Source: Pseudomonas sp. Seg1
GTDB lineage: Bacteria > Pseudomonadota > Gammaproteobacteria > Pseudomonadales > Pseudomonadaceae
Length of the DNA: 64,000 nt
Reading direction: 5' to 3'
NCBI RefSeq assembly: GCF_018326005.1
Contig: NZ_AP021903.1
Coordinates: 5,793,001-5,857,000, forward strand
The number at the start of each line of letters is the position of its first letter. Within the stretch, counting starts at the first letter, position 1. This document shows, in pieces, positions 59,217 through 64,000 of this stretch. The notes beneath the pieces are model-generated. The model was not told the origin of the DNA. It was given only the letters and a program-made list of their open reading frames with translations, and did no database searches. Position numbers and translations under genes: made by a program.

Positions 59217-59654
59217 TTATTCCTCGAACTTGCCGCCAGCTGCTTCGATAGCCGCACGCGCACCTTTGGTGGCGCCGATTCCCTTGCCGATAGTGACAGC
59301 GCGAGTCACTTCACCGGACAGCATGATTTTCACACGCTGTACGTTGACGTTAATCACGTTGGCATCTTTCAGGGACTGCACAGTGACGATGTCGCCTTCC
59401 ACTTTAGCCAGCTCGGACAGACGCACTTCTGCGCGATCCATGGCTTTCAGGGAAACGAAACCGAACTTAGGCAGGCGACGATGCAGCGGCTGTTGACCGC
59501 CTTCAAAGCCTGGAGCAATGGTGCCACCGGAGCGGGAGGTCTGACCTTTGTGACCACGGCCACCAGTCTTACCCAAACCGCTACCGATACCACGGCCCGG
59601 ACGATGCTTTTCGCGACGGGAACCCGGCGCTGGACTCAGATCATTGAGTTTCAT
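59217..59654 (-). CDS. rplO: 50S ribosomal protein L15
   Basis: 145 residues. [38 protein letters not shown] is the unfolded, glycine-rich N-terminal arm of L15 that reaches into 23S r[14 protein letters not shown] and the C-terminal globular part [19 protein letters not shown] follow. Adjacent to secY without spacer. Confidence 0.99.
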   Translation of the reverse strand: MKLNDLSPAPGSRREKHRPGRGIGSGLGKTGGRGHKGQTSRSGGTIAPGFEGGQQPLHRRLPKFGFVSLKAMDRAEVRLSELAKVEGDIVTVQSLKDANVINVNVQRVKIMLSGEVTRAVTIGKGIGATKGARAAIEAAGGKFEE

Positions 59655-59657
59655 CGA

Positions 59658-59834
59658 TTAACCCTCGACACGCAGCATGTAGTAAGCCTTGTTGATCATC
59701 CCGCGATTCTCGGGAGTATCCTGGACTTCTACAGTGTGACCGATGCGACGCAGACCCAGACCCTTAACGCACAGTTTGTGGTTAGGGATGCGGCCGGTCA
59801 TGCTTTTGATCAGCGTTACTTTAACGGTAGCCAT
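59658..59834 (-). CDS. rpmD: 50S ribosomal protein L30
   Basis: 58 residues from ATG 59834 to TAA at 59660-59658. Sequence [20 protein letters not shown], then [23 protein letters not shown], the full L30 pattern. Too short for most gene tracks. It is 2 bases after rpsE and 3 bases before rplO. Confidence 0.97.
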
Positions 59835-59836
59835 GA

Positions 59837-60337
59837 TCAGAAGATCTCCTTGACGCTTTTGCCACGCTTGGCGGCAATGGATTCAGGAGACTGCATAGCC
59901 TTCAAACCTTTGAAAGTGGCGTGAACCACGTTTACCGGGTTAGTCGAGCCGTAGCACTTGGCCAGAACGTTCTGAACGCCAGCAACTTCGAGGACAGCAC
60001 GCATAGCGCCACCAGCGATGATACCGGTACCTTCAGAAGCAGGCTGCATGTACACCTTCGAAGCGCCGTGAGCGGACTTCATTGCGTACTGCAGAGTGGT
60101 GCCGTTCAGGTCAACTTGAATCATGTTGCGGCGAGCAGCTTCCATTGCCTTCTGGATCGCAGCAGGCACTTCACGCGACTTGCCACGGCCGAAGCCAACA
60201 CGCCCTTTACCATCACCAACCACGGTCAACGCGGTGAAAGTGAAGATACGGCCGCCTTTAACGGTTTTGGCTACGCGGTTAACTTGAACCAGCTTCTCGA
60301 TGTAGCCTTCGTCGCGCTTTTGGTCGTTATTTGACAT
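59837..60337 (-). CDS. rpsE: 30S ribosomal protein S5
   Basis: 166 residues. [48 protein letters not shown] is the S5 RNA-binding domain and [36 protein letters not shown] the C-terminal part. It guards decoding accuracy with S4. 3 bases after rplR. Confidence 0.99.
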
Positions 60338-60340
60338 AAC

Positions 60341-60691
60341 TTAGAACTCCAGCCCAGCTTCACGAGCAGCATCAGCCAGCGCTTTAACGCGGCCGTGATA
60401 CTTGAAGCCAGAGCGGTCGAAAGCCACTTGCGAGACGCCAGCGGCCTTAGCACGCGTAGCGACCAGCTGGCCAACCTTTGTGGCCGCGTCGATGTTGCCA
60501 GTGGCGCCATCACGCAGTTCTTTATCCAAAGTCGAGGCGCTTGCCAGGACTTTGTTGCCGTCGGCCGAGATGACCTGGGCGTAGATGTGCTGCGACGAGC
60601 GGAACACGCAGAGACGCACGACTTCGAGTTCGTGCATTTTCAGGCGTGCTTTGCGAGCGCGACGCAGTCGAGTAACTTTTTTGTCGGTCAT
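60341..60691 (-). CDS. rplR: 50S ribosomal protein L18
   Basis: 116 residues. [38 protein letters not shown] and [26 protein letters not shown] are typical of L18, which brings 5S rRNA into the large subunit. Ten bases after rplF. Confidence 0.99.
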   Translation of the reverse strand: MTDKKVTRLRRARKARLKMHELEVVRLCVFRSSQHIYAQVISADGNKVLASASTLDKELRDGATGNIDAATKVGQLVATRAKAAGVSQVAFDRSGFKYHGRVKALADAAREAGLEF

Positions 60692-60701
60692 TTGCTATGC
60701 C

Positions 60702-61235
60702 CTACTTCTTCTTGGCTTCTTTACGACGGACAACTTCGTCCGCGTAGCGCACACCTTTGCCTTTGTACGGCTCTGGTGGACGGAAGTCGCGGATCTCAGC
60801 AGCCACTTGACCTACCAGTTGCTTGTCGATGCCCTTGATCAGGATATCGGTCTGGCTAGGAGTCTCAGCGGTGATGCCTTCCGGCAGTTCGTAATCCACT
60901 GGGTGCGAGAAGCCAAGGGCCAGGTTCAAAACCGTGCCTTTTGCTTGCGCTTTGTAACCAACACCGACCAGCTGGAGCTTGCGCTCGAAGCCTTGGCTTA
61001 CGCCTTGGACCATGTTGTTTACCAACGCACGCGTGGTACCGGCCATTGCGCGAGTTTGTTGATCGCCATTGCGAGCAGCGAAACGCAGCTCACCAGCTTC
61101 TTCAACGATCTCAACGGACGAATGGATGTTCAGTTCAAGAGTACCCTTGGCACCCTTCACCGAAAGCTGTTGGCCTGCGAATTTTACTTCGACACCGGCT
61201 GGCAGCTTAACGGGGTTCTTAGCGACGCGAGACAT
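60702..61235 (-). CDS. rplF: 50S ribosomal protein L6
   Basis: 177 residues with two copies of the L6 fold: [27 protein letters not shown] in the first, and [55 protein letters not shown] in the second. Lies near the factor-binding site of the 50S. 12 bases after rpsH. Confidence 0.99.
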   Translation of the reverse strand: MSRVAKNPVKLPAGVEVKFAGQQLSVKGAKGTLELNIHSSVEIVEEAGELRFAARNGDQQTRAMAGTTRALVNNMVQGVSQGFERKLQLVGVGYKAQAKGTVLNLALGFSHPVDYELPEGITAETPSQTDILIKGIDKQLVGQVAAEIRDFRPPEPYKGKGVRYADEVVRRKEAKKK

Positions 61236-61247
61236 GCTTATCCCCCC

Positions 61248-61640
61248 TTAGAACACAGTGCAAAGAACTTCGCCGCCGACACCGGCAGCGCGCGCAGCAC
61301 GATCCGTCATCACACCTTTGTTGGTGGAGACGATAGACACGCCAAGACCGCCACGAACTTTCGGCAGATCTTCAACGGACTTGTACTGACGCAGGCCTGG
61401 ACGACTAACGCGCTTCACTTCTTCGATAACCGGACGGCCTTCGAAGTACTTCAGCGAGATGGACAGCGACGGCTTAGCGTCGGTGGTGATCTGAAAATCC
61501 GCGATGTAACCTTCGTCCTTCAGGACTTTTGCTACAGCCACCTTCAGCGTGGAAGACGGCATGCTTACGACAGACTTTTCAGCCATCTGGGCATTACGGA
61601 TTCGAGTTAGCATGTCCGCTAACGGGTCCTGCATACTCAT
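61248..61640 (-). CDS. rpsH: 30S ribosomal protein S8
   Basis: 130 residues. [28 protein letters not shown] and the C-terminal [48 protein letters not shown] are typical of S8. In E. coli S8 represses the spc operon at rplE. Unusually it is 209 bases from rpsN, with three hairpins between (see the entry for 61722-61833). Confidence 0.99.
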   Translation of the reverse strand: MSMQDPLADMLTRIRNAQMAEKSVVSMPSSTLKVAVAKVLKDEGYIADFQITTDAKPSLSISLKYFEGRPVIEEVKRVSRPGLRQYKSVEDLPKVRGGLGVSIVSTNKGVMTDRAARAAGVGGEVLCTVF

Positions 61641-61721
61641 GGGCTAGACGCTCCTAATACAGAAAAATTAGCCTTGCGGCTACTACTTGTCGCCGAGAAC
61701 TTCCGGGCATGAAAAACACGG

Positions 61722-61833
61722 GCTCAGGCGAGCCGGTCATTCTAGACACACCCCAGAAATGAATCAAGCCCCAAAAGGGGCTTGATTCAGATTCAAGGCC
61801 ACCGATGGTCAGGTTCTTGCGAACCCGGCCATC
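61722..61833 (-). promoter_or_regulatory. Structured spacer between rpsN and rpsH (three hairpins)
   Basis: Within the spc operon are three hairpins: GATGG..GGTTC-TTGC-GAACC..CCATC (61804-61833); a perfect 13-bp stem TGAATCAAGCCCC-AAAA-GGGGCTTGATTCA (61760-61789); and GGCTC-AGGC-GAGCC (near 61722-61735). The middle one looks like a terminator, but on the transcript only TTTC follows. It may be a partial terminator, a processing site or a ribosomal-protein binding site. No promoter was recognised between it and rpsH. Confidence 0.55.
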
Positions 61834-61849
61834 AAGGCTTTGACAACGA

Positions 61850-62155
61850 TTACCAGCTGGCTTTAACCAGACCTGGAACGTCACCACGCATTGCAGCTTC
61901 ACGCAGCTTGTTACGGCCAAGGCCGAACTTGCGGTAAACGCCGTGCGGACGACCAGTCAGGCGGCAACGGTTACGCATGCGCGAAGCGCTTGCGTCACGT
62001 GGTTGCTTCTGCAGAGCTACGGTAGCTTCCCAGCGTGCTTCTGGACTTGCGTTCAGATCGACGATGATAGCTTTCAGCGCTGCACGCTTGGTGGCGTACT
62101 TGGCAACAGTGAGCTGACGCTTCAGCTCACGGTTTTTCATGCTCTTCTTGGCCAT
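61850..62155 (-). CDS. rpsN: 30S ribosomal protein S14
   Basis: 101 residues from ATG 62155; the longer frame reaches into rpl[29 protein letters not shown] and [41 protein letters not shown] are typical. It lacks the CxxC pairs, so it is the long zinc-independent (C-) form. 13 bases after rplE. Confidence 0.99.
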
Positions 62156-62168
62156 TTTCCTACTCCAA

Positions 62169-62708
62169 TCAGTTGCGGAACGGGAATTTGAAAGCACGCA
62201 GCAGAGCGCGGCCTTCATCATCGTTCTTGGCAGTGGTGGTCAGGGTAATGTCCAGACCGCGGAGAGCATCGATCTTGTCGTAGTCGATTTCCGGGAAAAT
62301 GATCTGCTCTTTCACGCCCATGCTGTAGTTACCACGACCATCGAAGGACTTGGCATTCAGGCCGCGGAAGTCGCGAACCCGAGGCAGGGAGATCGACAGC
62401 AGACGATCCAGGAACTCGTACATACGCTCACGGCGCAGGGTCACTTTGACGCCGATCGGCCATCCTTCGCGGACTTTAAAGCCAGCGATGGATTTACGAG
62501 CGTAGGTCACAACGACTTTCTGGCCGGTGATCTTTTCCAGGTCAGCAACAGCGTGCTCGATGACTTTTTTGTCACCAACAGCTTCGCCCAAACCCATGTT
62601 CAAGGTGATTTTTGTAACGCGTGGAACTTCCATCACGTTCGAAAGCTTAAGTTCTTCCTTAAGCTTCGGTGCGATTTCCTTCCAGTAAATCTCTTTTAGT
62701 CGTGCCAT
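62169..62708 (-). CDS. rplE: 50S ribosomal protein L5
   Basis: 179 residues. [43 protein letters not shown] and [24 protein letters not shown] end ([27 protein letters not shown]) identify L5, which binds 5S rRNA and touches the P-site tRNA. 20 bases after rplX. Confidence 0.99.
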
Positions 62709-62728
62709 GGTCTTCTACCTAGCAGTGT

Positions 62729-63043
62729 TCAAGCATCAACCGCTTTTTGGGTCGACTTGAAGACACGAATTTTCTTGCCGTCTTCTACTTTAAAACCAAC
62801 GCGGTCAGCCTTGTTGGTTTCGCCGTTGAAAATGGCGACGTTAGAAGCGTCCAGTGGAGCTTCTTTTTCGACGATACCGCCTTGTACGCCCGACATCGGG
62901 TTAGGCTTGGTATGACGCTTAACCAGGTTCAGACCGCTAATAACCAGACGGTTATTAGCAAGAACCTTAAGCACCTTACCGCGCTTACCTTTGTCTTTGC
63001 CGGCGATCACGATGATCTCGTCGTCACGACGAATCTTTTGCAT
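62729..63043 (-). CDS. rplX: 50S ribosomal protein L24
   Basis: 104 residues. [26 protein letters not shown] is the KOW motif, followed by [33 protein letters not shown]24 begins 50S assembly and lies near the tunnel exit. 11 bases after rplN. Confidence 0.99.
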   Translation of the reverse strand: MQKIRRDDEIIVIAGKDKGKRGKVLKVLANNRLVISGLNLVKRHTKPNPMSGVQGGIVEKEAPLDASNVAIFNGETNKADRVGFKVEDGKKIRVFKSTQKAVDA

Positions 63044-63054
63044 GTCGGATCTCC

Positions 63055-63423
63055 TTACAGCACTTCTGGGGCGAGCGAGACGATCTTCATGAACTTCTCA
63101 GTACGAAGCTCACGGGTCACTGGCCCAAAGATACGGGTGCCGATCGGCTCTTGCTTGTTGTTCAGAAGAACAGCAGCGTTGCCATCAAAGCGGATAATGG
63201 AGCCATCAGCACGACGTACGCCGTGACGAGTGCGGACTACGACAGCAGTCATCACTTGGCCTTTTTTCACTTTACCGCGAGGAATTGCTTCCTTCACGGT
63301 AACTTTGATGATGTCACCGATACCAGCGTAACGACGATGGGAGCCACCCAGCACCTTGATGCACATAACGCGGCGAGCGCCGCTGTTATCGGCCACATCG
63401 AGCATGGATTGAGTCTGAATCAT
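63055..63423 (-). CDS. rplN: 50S ribosomal protein L14
   Basis: 122 residues. [55 protein letters not shown] is the L14 signature, and the end [15 protein letters not shown] is standard. Lies at the subunit interface. 23 bases after rpsQ; first gene of the spc group in E. coli. Confidence 0.99.
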   Translation of the reverse strand: MIQTQSMLDVADNSGARRVMCIKVLGGSHRRYAGIGDIIKVTVKEAIPRGKVKKGQVMTAVVVRTRHGVRRADGSIIRFDGNAAVLLNNKQEPIGTRIFGPVTRELRTEKFMKIVSLAPEVL

Positions 63424-63446
63424 ATAATTTCTCCGACCCCTAGCCC

Positions 63447-63713
63447 TTAGACTTCCACAGCGCGTTCGAGAACATCAACCAGCGCCCAAGACTTGGTCTT
63501 GGCCATCGGACGAGTTTCACGAATAGTGACTTTGTCGCCGATGTGGCACTGATTGGTTTCGTCGTGCGCGTGCAGCTTAGTCGAACGCTTAACGTATTTA
63601 CCGTAGATCGGGTGCTTTACGCGACGCTCGATCAGAACGGTGATGGTTTTGTCCATCTTGTCGCTGACAACACGGCCAGTCAGCGTACGGACAGTTTTTT
63701 CGGCTTCAGCCAT
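63447..63713 (-). CDS. rpsQ: 30S ribosomal protein S17
   Basis: 88 residues. [44 protein letters not shown] and [27 protein letters not shown] are typical of the S17 OB-fold. Binds 16S rRNA 5' domain early in assembly. 2 bases after rpmC. Confidence 0.99.
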   Translation of the reverse strand: MAEAEKTVRTLTGRVVSDKMDKTITVLIERRVKHPIYGKYVKRSTKLHAHDETNQCHIGDKVTIRETRPMAKTKSWALVDVLERAVEV

Positions 63714-63715
63714 GA

Positions 63716-63907
63716 TTACTTACCTGCCTGCTGGTTGAGCACAGTCTTCACGCGAGCGATGTCACGCTTAACTTGCGAGAGCAGATGAGACTGCCCCAAC
63801 TGGCCAGTTGCTTTCTGCATACGCAGATTGAACTGGTCGCGCAGCAAGCCGAGCAGTTGCTCGTTCAGCTGCTGTGCGGATTTTTCACGAAGTTCATTCG
63901 CTTTCAT
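63716..63907 (-). CDS. rpmC: 50S ribosomal protein L29
   Basis: 63 residues from ATG 63907; a GTG one codon earlier is in frame but the ATG gives the family length. [57 protein letters not shown] is the full helical L29. Its ATG overlaps the rplP stop (TGATG). Confidence 0.98.
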
Positions 63908-64000
63908 CACATCACCGTCCGTTTAACAAAGGCGGTGGCGAGCGGCAGCTTTGCAGCAGCCAGGGCAAAAGCCTCACGCGCCAGCTCTTCAGAAACACCC
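63907..64000 (-). CDS. rplP: 50S ribosomal protein L16, C-terminal end only
   Basis: The last 31 codons before the window edge read [30 protein letters not shown] and end at TGA (63909-63907). This matches the C-terminus of L16. The stop overlaps the rpmC start. The rest of the gene lies outside the window. Confidence 0.95.

Noticed and set aside
57750..59924. 724-codon plus-strand frame
   Set aside because: Antisense to secY, rplO and rpmD; composition (many His, Gln, Thr) typical of a reversed ribosomal operon.

Overview
The window is a chromosomal segment of a Pseudomonas fluorescens-group bacterium. Three things point there: the conserved pseudomonad gene orders (xseB-ispA-dxs; nrdR-ribD-ribC-ribBA-ribH-nusB-thiL-pgpA; oprG next to a zinc-type ABC cluster; ssb-MFS-uvrA-ftnA-katA; the alpha and spc ribosomal operons), the high G+C codon usage, and the many REP-type inverted repeats in intergenic gaps. 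No prophage, insertion sequence, tRNA, rRNA or CRISPR array was recognised.

Layout. 1-717 is the end-truncated beginning of a DUF2135 (YfaP-like) exported protein. 1220-4336 is the isoprenoid block xseB-ispA-dxs. 4508-9366 holds cobalamin uptake genes (btuB, btuF), ribA, a small membrane protein and a periplasmic binding protein. 9404-15472 is the riboflavin/thiamine/NusB block on the minus strand, headed by nrdR. 15601-18981 holds a YbaY-like lipoprotein, a methyltransferase, a CnoX-like thioredoxin and two unknown proteins. 19140-22379 is a DUF2796-ABC-permease-DUF3299 cluster with a Zur-like box; its last gene carries a one-base frameshift. oprG (OmpW family) follows with an Anr-like box, then two convergent nucleotide-sugar enzyme genes. 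25675-30093 is a large Lhr helicase gene that has an in-frame REP doublet in it. 30250-36915 has a MscS-type channel and a DUF72-EEP-clsB-ybhN operon. 36940-37338 is an unusual 66-bp tandem array built on REP cores. 37359-41159 holds an alpha/beta hydrolase, DUF3182, a GlxA-type regulator and an isochorismatase-like hydrolase. 41311-45856 is a complete yjfIJKLMC-type operon (DUF2170, PspA, DUF2491, DUF350, DUF1190, glutathionylspermidine-synthase-like ATP-grasp). 45934-54504 holds an acyltransferase, ssb, a YajR-like MFS, uvrA, ftnA and katA. 54745-64000 is rplQ-rpoA-rpsD-rpsK-rpsM (alpha operon) and rpmJ-secY-...-rplP (spc and the end of S10), all on the minus strand.

How they fit together. 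RibBA here has lost the zinc cysteines of its cyclohydrolase half, so the separate RibA probably opens the riboflavin pathway. FtnA lacks the methionine that binds haem in bacterioferritins and sits beside catalase, a pairing of iron storage and peroxide removal. The least understood system is the yjfI-C operon: a PspA-like protein, small membrane or envelope proteins and an ATP-grasp ligase, read from a candidate promoter bracketed by two identical 12-bp palindromes. Coordinates of start codons were re-derived from ribosome binding sites, signal peptides and family lengths. Assignments rest on reading motifs by eye; no database search was possible.
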